From contig NC_092574.1 in the NCBI RefSeq assembly GCF_037975245.1, forward strand, positions 7,690,213 through 7,754,212: a stretch of DNA of 64,000 nt, in the 5' to 3' direction. This DNA is from Apostichopus japonicus (taxonomy: Eukaryota > Echinodermata > Holothuroidea > Aspidochirotida > Stichopodidae). Positions 1-11,000 of this stretch are shown piece by piece. Position numbers and translations under genes: made by a program. Within the stretch, counting starts at the first letter, position 1. Each line of letters begins with the position of its first letter. The notes under the pieces were generated by a model. It ran no database searches and was not told the DNA's origin. It was given only the letters and a program-made list of their open reading frames with translations.

Positions 1-4
1 ACAG

Positions 5-1220
5 GTATTGGTCCTGATGGTCACATTGCCTTCAACGAGCCTGGTTCCAGCTTAGTGTCGAGAACGAGAGTTAAAACCTTAGCCCAGGACACAATCATTG
101 CGAATGCACGTTTCTTTAATAACGACATTCTGAAGGTTCCAACCATGGCTTTGACCGTCGGTGTCGGGACAGTGATGGATGCTAGAGAGGTACAGTACAT
201 ATATAGTAACTTCTAACATTTTTCTCTGAGATTATCATTGAAACCTATGTCAATTTGCTAATTGATGACATGTTCCAAAGATGAAAGCTCTCTTTTATAA
301 GCCCAATTTGGATACTAAGACTGAGGCTACCATTATCAATACAAAAGAATTCTACTCCCTCAGAACAAATTGGAATTTGCCTATAAATCTTACTCGAATT
401 GTTAGCAAAATTCTTGAGATTCAAAAGCTTTTAAGAGACAATGCTTTTGCAAAGTTCTAACAATGTTCGTTTGTTTGTCTAATACATGTTTACAATTAAT
501 ATCCATTACCTGAATTGGTTTGCTGATTGCCCCTGAAAGTAATTTTGGTGTTGCTTGATTAGCAAGTGTTCTTGTCCAATATTCAACCCCATTAATAGTC
601 TAGGTTACCCAAACAGAAATCTAGCTACCTGAGAGACCAATGTCCAGAGAGCCTTGTTAATATTGGATTTGCCCTGAACGATCGCTGAGTTTTTTTCCCA
701 TAACATGATACCATGTAAAATTCATGCTTTGAACATTTTAATTAATACTAAATGTATAGATTTGGTTCAATGAAAGTGAAATTCATCCCACTGCTGACAC
801 CATGCAAGGAATGATGCACTTTTGTAAGACTTACAATAATGAATAGCAAATTCCAACAGGTGTTATAAATAACCAACTGTTGGTTGGCAAACGACAACAT
901 CTAGCAATTACACGTTTTCTCAAGTACTTCACATATTCTTTTTTTTCTTTCTATCTCTCTCGTAGGTTATGGTCATAATTACTGGTGCTCACAAGTCGTA
1001 CGCTCTGTATAAAGCCATCGAGGAAGGAGTCAGCCACATGTGGACTGTGTCGGCCTTTCAGCAACACCCGAGGGCGATATTCGTTTGTGATGAAGATGCT
1101 ACTCTGGAACTGCGAGTGAAGACCGTGAAGTACTTCAACAGCCTGATGTACGTCCACAACAAACTAGTGGAGGACAATGACGAGAGTTTAAACGAGGTGA
1201 AGAGGCAGAAACTGAAGTGA
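5..1220 (+). CDS. GNPDA: Glucosamine-6-phosphate deaminase (GNPDA), last two coding exons, 5'-truncated by the window
   Basis: Converts glucosamine 6-phosphate to fructose 6-phosphate plus ammonia in the cytosol (NagB/GNPDA family). Exon A is 5-189 and exon B is 966-1220, joined in phase 0 (GAG|gtacag, then ctcgtag|GTT). Positions 1-4 (acag) read best as a splice acceptor, because the family has Gly at the residue that would otherwise be Thr. Exon A carries [11 protein letters not shown], which holds the Asp, His and Glu equivalent to E. coli NagB D141, H143 and E148. It also has [10 protein letters not shown], matching the NagB allosteric-site residues S151, S152, R158 and K160. Exon B continues with [30 protein letters not shown] and [10 protein letters not shown], then a short lysine-rich tail ending KRQKLK. 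About 147 residues, half the usual 280-290, are in the window; the N-terminal half lies upstream. Animals often have two paralogues (GNPDA1/2), and I cannot assign this one to either. Confidence 0.97.
190..965 (+). other. Last intron of GNPDA
   Basis: The donor GTACAG follows GAG at 189, and the acceptor is the pyrimidine-rich ttctatctctctcgtag ending at 965. The intron is AT-rich and I see no repeat or coding segment in it. Confidence 0.85.
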
Positions 1221-2820
1221 ATCGCCGTGAAAGCAAGCAGTCTATTGTTTATTGCTTAAATGTAACAAGGAAGGATAGCACAAGGGAAAAAAGTTGCAGC
1301 CCTACCAATTTAAAGGGGAAAATATGGAGACATAAATGATAATAGTGCCTTTTCCTCTATCTGTAGTTTTGGGGTTGCTGACATGCAAGAGCTTAGCATA
1401 CCTATTAATTAACAATTACTTGCATTGGGCCAGTATCTCCAATAAACAATCTTTCAAATGGTGCTTATCAATTATTTAGAGTAAGAAATGAAAGGTATCA
1501 AGTCCATACACCTCTAGACAGCACTCTGATATGACTTTTAGGACAGTCAAGTAATGTCGGTTGTGCTAAGATGTAAAAAACAGCAAAAGGGTAGGCAGGG
1601 AAAGGGGAGTAGCTTTTAGATTATAATCGGTAATGCTACCATGTTATTGTTTTAATGGTATGGGGATATGGGAAATGCAAAATGAATAACTATACAAAAA
1701 ATCGAGGCTTCACAGATATTCAGAAATATGCTATGCACTTAATCAGCGGGTAATATTATTCACAATGCCATCTTAGAAAGTTTTCAAGCAAGAAAATTCC
1801 TTGCCATTATTTGAATAAAAGGTTCAAAGAAAAATGGAAAAAAAAGGACAACATCAATAAATGCACAACTAATTCGATGACATAAGAAAACGTCCTGTTT
1901 TATTTTTTTATTTGTGGCTTTGTTTTCTGTTAGCTTTTGAGCATTGCTTCAATATCCATTTGAGGCAGGAAGTAGACTGTATCAGATACAGGAGAAAATA
2001 TCATTATTCTTGAATAGAAATTAGAATTAATTATTTCACCTATTCAAATGTTGCATTGTTAAAATACAATAACTGTATGAACCACACAATTGCTTACTTG
2101 GACAAAACCTTAGGTTTGTTTCATACATTAATCCTTACACGATCAATTTCTCGTCCATTGGACCATGACATAACCTACAGGGGCGGGCGGTTGTAACCAA
2201 CTTTGAGGACGGAGTTTGCATGGCCTGCTGGAGGGATGAAAGATTATGATTTTCCCCATCCTCATTGTGGGAAAGAAATGATTTTGACCGGGACCTTCCC
2301 TTAAAAATGGTATCAGATTTGAAATTGAAAAAAATAATCCTTGTAAGGTCAGAATGGTTTAAAGACTCTGTGCTGACAACCGCACCCTGAGTAGGTAAAT
2401 TCAAAAATATATATTGGAAATCTGTTAACAGTGTCTAAGCAATTCCATCATTAGGGAGGGATCCAAAAATGCGATTGTCATTTTCAATATGCAGACTGAA
2501 ATTCAAAAATCTATAATAATACGTATTATATAATAGTACCTATTATACAGTAATTTTAATAATGTCAGGTATTAGAGTTGGTCAAGAATACTGCTGAATG
2601 AATGAGCATTTGAAAAACAATTGGCTCTTAACTCACAGTCTTTCCCTCGGAATGACCGTGGCAGATTTTAAATGCCCGACTAGTCAAAGCTGCGCAGTGG
2701 TTAGTTCGCCACTATGGTGGCTCAGCATTCGATGTTGAAAGACGATATGCCTAACAGTATTATCTTTTACTTTAAGTTCACCCAAACTTGGCACAATCAA
2801 CAATGAGATTTGGAAGGAAA
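1221..2820. other. GNPDA 3' UTR and start of the convergent intergenic gap
   Basis: This follows the GNPDA stop codon. A plus-strand AATAAA at 1441-1446, about 220 bp after the stop, is a plausible poly(A) signal, with another at about 1813. Short ORFs here have no recognisable content. GNPDA (plus) and TDRD3 (minus) converge on this gap, which is about 3.7 kb long. Confidence 0.5.
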
Positions 2821-3264
2821 ACTTGTCAATCTGTTTGCAAAGGAAACTTACACAATCATTAATAAGTTGTACTTAAAATGTCTGACAATCACACACTTGT
2901 CAATCTGTTTGCAAAGGAAACTTACACAATCATTAATAAGTTGTACTTAAAATGTCTGACAATCACACACTTGTCAATCTGTTTGCAAAGGAAACTTACA
3001 CAATCATTAATAAGTTGTACTTAAAATGTCTGACAATCACACACTTGTCAATCTGTTTGCAAAGGAAACTTACACAATCATTAATAAGTTGTACTTAAAA
3101 TGTCTGACAATCACACACTTGTCAATCTGTTTGCAAAGGAAACTTACACAATCATTAATAAGTTGTACTTAAAATGGCTGCCAATCACACACTTGTCAAT
3201 CTGTTTGCAAAGGAAACTTACACAATCATTAATAAGTTGTACTTAAAATGGCTGCCAATCACAC
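2821..3264. repeat. 74-bp satellite-like tandem array, six copies
   Basis: Copies start at 2821, 2895, 2969, 3043, 3117 and 3191, each beginning ACTTGTCAATCTGTTTGC, and the period is exactly 74. Copies 1-4 appear essentially identical. Copies 5 and 6 share GGCTGCCAAT in place of GTCTGACAAT near the unit end, which suggests step-wise local expansion. No protein is implied. Confidence 0.95.
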
Positions 3265-3389
3265 ACTGATCTCTTGGTTACATACCAAAGGAATCTGTTA
3301 TGTGTCAACATGTCTCGATAGGAACTGTGCATTGTATGCAAGGTTTACAAATGGACTCAATCAGAAGTATAATGGAATAATTACAGAAA

Positions 3390-4165
3390 CATCATGTGAA
3401 AGCAGGCTCTTAAGTCTGAAGTATCATGTGACAGCAGACTTTTAATGTCTGAGGCATCATGTGACTGCAGAATTTTAAATCTGAAGTATGATGTGACTGC
3501 AGATGTGTAATGTCTGAGGTATCATGTAACTGCATAATATTAAGTCTGAAGTATCATGTAACTGCAGACTTTTGATGTCTCAAGTATCGTGACTGCAGAC
3601 TTAATATTTGAAGTACCGTGTGACAGCAGACTTAAGTCTGAAGTAGCATGTGACAGCAGACTCTTTAAGTCTGAAGTAGCACATGACAGCAGACTTAAAG
3701 GCATTGAAGATTCGCCCCAAACCGCGTGCTGCGTTCTGAAAAAGTTAACTTTCCGTTGCTTGCAAGTGAAGGTTTTCTTCTTGTCGCTGCAAAATGCAGA
3801 CAGTAATGAAACGTGATACTGTGTTATCTTTTATCTAGACCTGAGATGTCCATCTATGCTATGTTCACCTTGTTGTGGGTATTGACCGTAGCTGTATGTA
3901 TTTACTGTACACTAGTGTCTAATTACAGACTGTGTGTGTATTTCCTGGGATCGATGGTGGTGTCTAACACTTCTGTTACACCTCATTCGAAACTAGGTCA
4001 GATTACCGGCATGAGACGTTTCTTTGTGCGCGAGTCTTCACACCCTTTGAGTCTGATGTATCCTGTGACAGCAGAATTTTATTGTTTGGAGTATCACGTG
4101 ACAGCAGACTTAAGTATCATGTGACAGCAGACTTTTCAGTCTGAAGTATCAAACGACAGCATGTG
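3390..4165. repeat. Degenerate ~31-bp minisatellite (GTATCATGTGACAGCAGACT type), interrupted
   Basis: About ten diverged copies of a 29-33-bp unit built around TATCATGTGACAGCAGACTT and AAGTCTGAAG run from 3390 to about 3704. The same unit resumes for three to four copies at 4051-4165. The intervening 3705-4050 is unrelated single-copy sequence beginning ATTCGCCCCAAACCGCG, so the array was probably split by an insertion. Confidence 0.85.
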
Positions 4166-4897
4166 TCTACGACCAAGCTAACCATACTGTTTGATGCATT
4201 GGTTCCTGTCATACCTAATATTCATACTTGAGCATGTGATGTTACTCTGGGGATTAGACTGGGGAACCTTCTATTGGGCAGTTCAGAAATAATGCACTCT
4301 GCGATCACTTACAAAAGAAAAACCCAAATTCGTCATAACTGAATTTCTAAAATAAAGTTAGGTTTCTTTTTATGGCAATGATCAGACAAAAGCAAAAGTC
4401 ATATATAAATATCAGAAATAAGAATTCTCTTGACATTTTATCATGATAAATAGCCCATATATGAACTCTTTATCTGCACAAAAAAAAATACATTAACCAA
4501 TCCCCAACAATTAAAAGGAAGGCTTCACATAGCATGTGCATGAGAAATACAGCTAAGTTCTCAAGTCCTTTCTTCAGCCACCAAAAATAAATTTACCCTA
4601 ATTCTAGCAGTTTAACTGCAGTAAATATTCCAAGAAAGATATATTCTGAGTAATTTAAACAGTTTGAATTACAAGTGACATATGGCATTCAAACCCAAAT
4701 ATGTGTAGACCTAGATACTGACACAGTTTTACAGAGCAGTGTGTTTGAGAATACGAGAATAATCGATACTAAACTACACATTCCAGCATTTTCAGGAATC
4801 TGCTAATACTTCTAATAGCAAAAGAGGAGGGAGGGGGGGGGGGGGGAGGAGATGAGGTGGAAGTTCTGAAGGCAAGACATAGCAGTTAGCAGATTTT
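4166..4897. other. TDRD3 3' UTR / downstream region
   Basis: This lies immediately downstream of the TDRD3 stop on the minus strand. It contains a 14-G run at about 4833-4846 and otherwise AT-rich sequence. On the minus strand an AATAAA (plus-strand TTTATT at 4078-4083) lies about 820 bp past the stop, but it falls inside the minisatellite, so the cleavage site is uncertain. Confidence 0.4.
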
Positions 4898-5053
4898 TCA
4901 TCTTCTGCCCCCTTGGTAAAAGTTATTGTTGCCTTGATCCGGATTGTAACGCTGCTGCGCACCTCTGTTGAAATTATTTCTGTTGTCGTGGTAAGGTTGA
5001 GGGACCATCATGGCATTTGGTGGCGGGTACTGCTGAGGGGGTGGCATCCCTCC
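4898..5053 (-). CDS. TDRD3: TDRD3 exon 12: C-terminal tail with FYQ motif
   Basis: Starts after acceptor ctttcag|GGAGGG and encodes a Pro/Gln/Asn-rich tail of 51 residues ending NNNFYQGGRR-stop. Human TDRD3 ends TQQFYQPPRARN, the segment reported as an exon-junction-complex binding motif. The FYQ core and basic end are kept although the rest of the tail diverges. Confidence 0.9.
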   Translation of the reverse strand, partial: GGMPPPQQYPPPNAMMVPQPYHDNRNNFNRGAQQRYNPDQGNNNFYQGGRR

Positions 5054-8000
5054 CTGAAAGGTACAAAACAAAGATGATGGAATGAACCAGTTGATAGCCA
5101 TCGACTTAACGCTTTTACTAGGCAACTTGAAGAATTGATCTTGATAGCTATAGTTACAAATATTCCATTACTTAAATCCCCAAAAGCATTAAGTTAAGTT
5201 TCATTCACTGAAAGAAACAACCGATAAAAGCTTCACATGACATTTAGTAGACAGATCAAAGTTACTGGGGGTGGGGTGGTGGGTGTGATATGTTGAGGAT
5301 CAACAAGCTAAACCATAATCTGTGCTTTTACACGTTTGTATGGTAGGAGGCTGCACACCAGCAACAACTACTTAAAACTGTACTTAATCCATTTGAAACA
5401 ACGGTTGCCTCATAATTTGAGCAACTTCAGTGCCTTTTCTAAACAAATTCATTAAGTTTGTTCTTACAACTACTTAGGCTTGATGACAAAAATTTATAAT
5501 TATAATAACACTTTTGGGGAAAGCTTCAGTTTTGTTTCATCGTCCACACCAACATTAGATGGTAGGTAGTAAGTTTCTAAAATTTACTTCTGACATTTTC
5601 TGGGAATATACTATAAATTTTCAAGACTGCTACACCTTTGATCTTGTTAGATTTTTTCTATACCAATTTTAAGTATATTCAGGAATCAAAAAGTGTTATT
5701 AATATAAAAAAAAAATCTTCAGGAATTAGTTTAAATGTTTCCTGCAAGATTACTGACTGTTGCAGCGTTTCGTAAACATACAGAAAATAACTCCAAAAAG
5801 GTATACAAAGAACGAACAGACGTACCAAAAATGGGTTTGGCAGAGGGTGTATGTCCGACACGAGCACTTCCTCCTGGTTCCCATACTCTAGAAAGTGCAC
5901 CACGCAAGTCTTACCGCTTGGATGGATGGCAGTGATGGTTGCATTATAAAACTGTAATGAAGCAAATTTGATTAAATCAGCACTCTGCGTTGTCCAATGT
6001 GCTTCTTTTACACTGCAGGGTCATCAACTTTATGCATCGTACCTCATTTGACCGGTCATTAACCAACATCACAAACGCACCTAAGGTCGCCCGGCATCTA
6101 AATTCAGGCTAGTAACAGGCTAAATGCTAGTGGATTTTGTTGTTCACCAGTAGGGGCAAAAACAGGGCACCAGTTGCAATTTCTCTGCTAGTGGACACAA
6201 ACACTTGGCACAACTTGGCACACAACTGGCAACTTGGCACACTTGGCACAAACACATGGGACATAACGATAGCCAGTAAACAAGAGAATCAGGGTGCTTT
6301 CTATGTACCAAACAAAAGCCACAAAATGCACAGTAATGTGTGCCAGTGGGAACTTGTTTATATCCAGTTCGAATTTTTGAGGAAGTGGCTTAACTCCTAG
6401 AAGTAGTATCTGCTACTTCCATGGCTCCATGTGGCTACAGGTGAAATATGAACTTAAAGACGCACTGCAAGATGTATACTATTTACTTCATTCAAAACTT
6501 TCTTCGACATAAATCTGCACTGACGTGGGAGTGCTTGAGACAAAGAGTAATGCAAATGTAAGACAGACTCACCCCGTTATCCTCCCAATATTTGGCCACA
6601 CACATATCCCCAATGTTCCAACGGACCATATTGCTCTCCTCCGGCGGCGGCTGGTTCCTCTCGTATCCTGAATTTGGCTGGTGTCCCCCCTGTTGGGCCC
6701 TGAAGCTTCCAGATCCCCCATGAGGGCCTTGGTTGTGTTTACCATTCATGTGGGGGGCGGCAGGGTCCCTCTGAGGTCTCCCGCCATCCTCCCTCCTCTG
6801 CCCTCCTCTCTCTTCCCTTTCCTCCTGTCGTCCAGGACCGCCTCCTTTCTTGGGTTCAACCTCTTGCAGTTTTTGGAACCTTGGGGGAAGGGTATATTGG
6901 TTACTTCTTTGGTTATTTGTAGTCGCGCCTTTGTCGTGCCTGGACCTGTTCGCCCCTCCTCCACCTCCTCCTCGATCGCTCGGAGGACGAGTATCGGTTC
7001 TTCTAGGGTTGGTCCTCCGGTCATTTTGGGGGCCCCTAGGATTGTTATGTTCTTGATTGGACCTTGGACCAGAATCGTCTCTGGTCCCTTTGTCATACCT
7101 TCCTCCTCCTCCTCCTCCTCCTCTTCCTCCTCCTCCTCCTCCTCCTCCTCCTCCTCCTCCTCTCCTGTTATCCTCCTTTTCTCTCTCTGCTCCCCCGTGA
7201 ACAAATCTGATTCCTGAATCTCGTACAGAATTTGGTTGTTCTTTTGCATAGTTTCGTGGTCTCTGATTTCCGCCGCTGGAAGGAGCACTGTAAGCATCTG
7301 AAATAAAAAGTAACGTTAAATACATCAGGCAAAAAAACTGGTTAAACCTCAAGGAACATCATGTTGCAGTCTTACCAATAATTTCCATAGAAATTAACGA
7401 TGTTTAAGAAGTCGACTTATCGTCTGTTTCCAACAAGACATGGAAGAAGGCTTAGGGAAGATCTTTTGTGGCATCAACAGTATTTAAATTAGGTCATTAG
7501 TGCAGACTAGTGCATTAAAATTCTACAATATATCATAAAAAAGAAATAATAATAATAATGATGATAAAACAGTCCACATTTCCATAGAGACCCCACCCCG
7601 TATGAAGTATTTCTCCTTCCCCAGAAAGGTCAAACAAGCTGGTGATCATTGTTACAAAAAGTAAAACCACAAATTGCACTATTAATTTTTTTTAATCAAC
7701 ACTTAAAAAGAGCTCAATACCTATTTTTGTTCAAGACAGGACAGAATCTGATTAAACTTTTGAAATCTGGCATGGACTATTACAGCCCACAAATATTCAT
7801 CACTTAAGAACTTATGACTAACAGTTATCATTACACTTTTCTTCTCTATGGCATAGCACTTTCATTCCCAAGCAAAATGCTTAAATTTCAAAAAAGTTCA
7901 ATATGGCCTTGCTTTCAGTTTTGACAGATTAGTGAACTTGAGATGGAGATTTCTGGAGACTAACTGATGAAAGAGTGAGAAAGAGTCAATTTTTTTCTGG

Positions 8001-11000
8001 CTAGAGCTTCACCTTTGTTTGAATCTTTACCAAGCTTTGATTCCAAGAAATCAAACAAGGTGGTTCCACCGGACGGTTGAGATGGGTAATCCTCATCTTG
8101 ATCCTCGTCTCCTCTCCTCCGACGATTGTCAGACCCTCTTCCTCGGCCTCTTCCCTCAAAATTCCTACCCCTTGAATCCGAACCACCCCTTCCTCCTCTT
8201 CTGCTATCGAAACCCCGGCCGCTTCCTCTAGAGTCAAAGTTTCGACCACTGCCTCTAGAATCAAAGTTTCGACCGCTGCCTCTAGAATCAAAGTTTCGAC
8301 CGCTGCCTCTAGAATCGAAATTTCGACCGCCACCTCTGTAACCGCCTTGATTGTCTCCAAACCTCGAGTCCCTGTCGTCTGTCAAACAAACAACAATGTT
8401 TCAATGGAAGGTTGATTGACATGTAACTTAGCCAGGAGTGAAATTAAAAACTTTCTGGCCCGTGCTTAACAGAAAGTGGCCCCTGGTTCATTGAAACATT
8501 GGTGAAATCAGCGGCCACTTGAGTATAAACAGGATCATATATATATTAAAGTCCTTTCAATGTGCAAACCTAATCAGGGCTGTCTGCATACAAGGGTTGA
8601 AGGTGCAATATCATTATTTACAACTTTTCTTTGTGGATAAGTGAGAGCACAGTGGTGGTGGGTGAGGGAAGGGGGCTGAGGGGCAATGCTGGTATCCATT
8701 TCATGTTTGAAGCAAGACATGCAAATCTTGAAAAGCATACCAGTGACTAGCATTGCATGTATAGTTCCATTGTGTATATGATTACATAGTATAAGAACAA
8801 CTTTCTAACAACTGATTCTCTGCCACCCCCCCCCAGCCACCCCTCACCTGGCACTGCCCTCAGCTACCTCCACAGCTTATTGATTGAACAACTTGTTGTA
8901 AAAGTTGCAAATCCAGTGCCCTAGACTCACAAGAAGTAAGCAAACTTTTCCCTTACCTCCTCCTCCACCCCCTCCTCCACCCCCTCCTCCACTTAGTAGG
9001 CTGTCTATGGCTCCATCCACATTCCCATTACTGTTCATCAGAGCTGTTATTGATGCCTCTCTCTCAAATCCCATAGCAGTGATCTTCTGAATATCCCCCT
9101 CATCCGGTTTATTGCTCTGTGATGACGTCAAGAAGAGAAGGACATGATGTGAACTCCAGAAGAAGCAACTGCTTATAAGCTTCTCGATGGGGATATAAAG
9201 TAGGATTAATATTCGGCATAACTTTTTTTCTAATAGGGTTGTGAATGAGTGGAACGGTTTGCCTGAGAAAGTTGTACTTGCAAGTAGTGTCAATGGATTT
9301 AAGAATGCTTTGGACAAGCACTTAAAGCATTGTAATCGGGTCTGAGTGTTTGTGTCTTCGGTTTTTTCTCTCTCCTATAGGGTCCTTGATGGGGACTTGA
9401 GTGTCCCTCCTGATCCCTTTTTTCTCCTAAACTAAACTAAACTGACATCGATATTAACAGCTGATTTAATATTTTTTAGTTTTTTTTTTTGTAAATTGAA
9501 TCGCAATGCGCTCATTGTTTCTATTCCCTTCCACTCATCAACATGGCTTGACTGAATGCTATGAATCACCATAGTCCCATAGCAGTATTCAACTTTTTTT
9601 GTTTTACGGTGCTTCCTTTAAAGTGGAATAAGTATTCACTTACATCAACTAACTCAAACTAGACATGATGCAGGCTGGTAACCTTTTTGGAAATGAACCA
9701 CCACTTAAAAACCAACCCAACATCCAATCCCCTCGCCCCAGCAAAAAAAGAAAGAAGGCCGCTATTGAAGTCTCCAGTACGTTATGTGACAAATAACAAT
9801 GGTTATGCATATTTACAATGGGCAGAGTGCATACAGTAATTATTAAAGTGAACAAAAGTCATGTTTTGGTATTGGGGGAAATTGCACATCGCAAAGTGTG
9901 ATAATTGACATACTCACTAAGAGAATTACATCGAGTCTCGAGTATGTCATTTACAAACAGACTTGTAGTACTAGTCCAACATGAGTATCCATACAGTTAT
10001 TAATTCCCCATTTTATAGGAAGCTACTACCTTGGGGGATTGGAATTTTCCAAGGTTAATTTCAGATACAGTACTGCAGTGTCTGTTAAATGTAGCCCGGA
10101 CACAATACCGTGGACAAGGATAAGTATTGCAATGTATCAGTACATGATATGCCCTTGTTGTATGCAAATTGATCGTGGTCACCACGCATAATGATGGATT
10201 GCAATACTGTATGTATGTGAGCCACATTTTCTGAATAAAAGTGAAACCCAATACTCAAAATATCGATAGGATGATAATCATTTGACTGAGACTGGGGTGA
10301 CCTTGTTCTTGTATGTCTACTATCTACCACCCAGAATATAGCGGTCACAAGCTGGAGTATCAACCGTTCTTAACTGTATGCCAAAAATGACTTACACAAG
10401 CACAAAAACCATATACATTGTCACACCGCTTATTACAAACACTGCTAAATGGCCACTCTAGAATCGATCTTGTAAAACTATACTTTGTTTTACTCACATC
10501 ATTTGATAAACTCCTGTATATTCCCTGAGTTGTATTCGGTTTATTGGCTGGTCCTACTTGCTTGACTTCCTGCTTCTCCTCGTACGCCTTTCTAGATTCC
10601 TTCATCCTGTCTTGATTAGACGGCACCGCTTTCCCGCCTCCAAACTTCTTGCTCTGGTGCTTTCCGACTTCCTGAATCGCCGCTTTCCTCTGCTCCTCGA
10701 AAGCTTTGTCCGTCTCGGTTAGGTCTTTCTGGGTGGTTTCCAAAGATTTCTTACCTCCTGGAGAAGAAAATTGCAAACATTGTCATCTAATAAAGCATCT
10801 TTCAGAGTTGATTTTTTTTTTTTTTTTTGGTCAAACTGTATATCCTTACAAAGATGATTCTTAGGGACTACATACAGTATGTGGTCCGAAACGAACCGAA
10901 TCATTTCGATTCCAAATCCTGAGATTTAGAATTTACTTTTACTTTGATTGCCAGATTAAGAATTTGGGTGCAGCAGAATGAGTCAGAAATATCTTTTAGG

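Noticed and set aside
2821-3264. CRISPR-like regularly spaced repeat
   Set aside because: The 74-bp unit is repeated head to tail with no unique spacers, and the host is an animal.
6681-7297. Long poly-Ser and poly-Glu reading frames
   Set aside because: They are alternative frames of the (TCC)n tract inside TDRD3 exon 10; the Gly/Arg frame matches splice phases and flanking conserved motifs.
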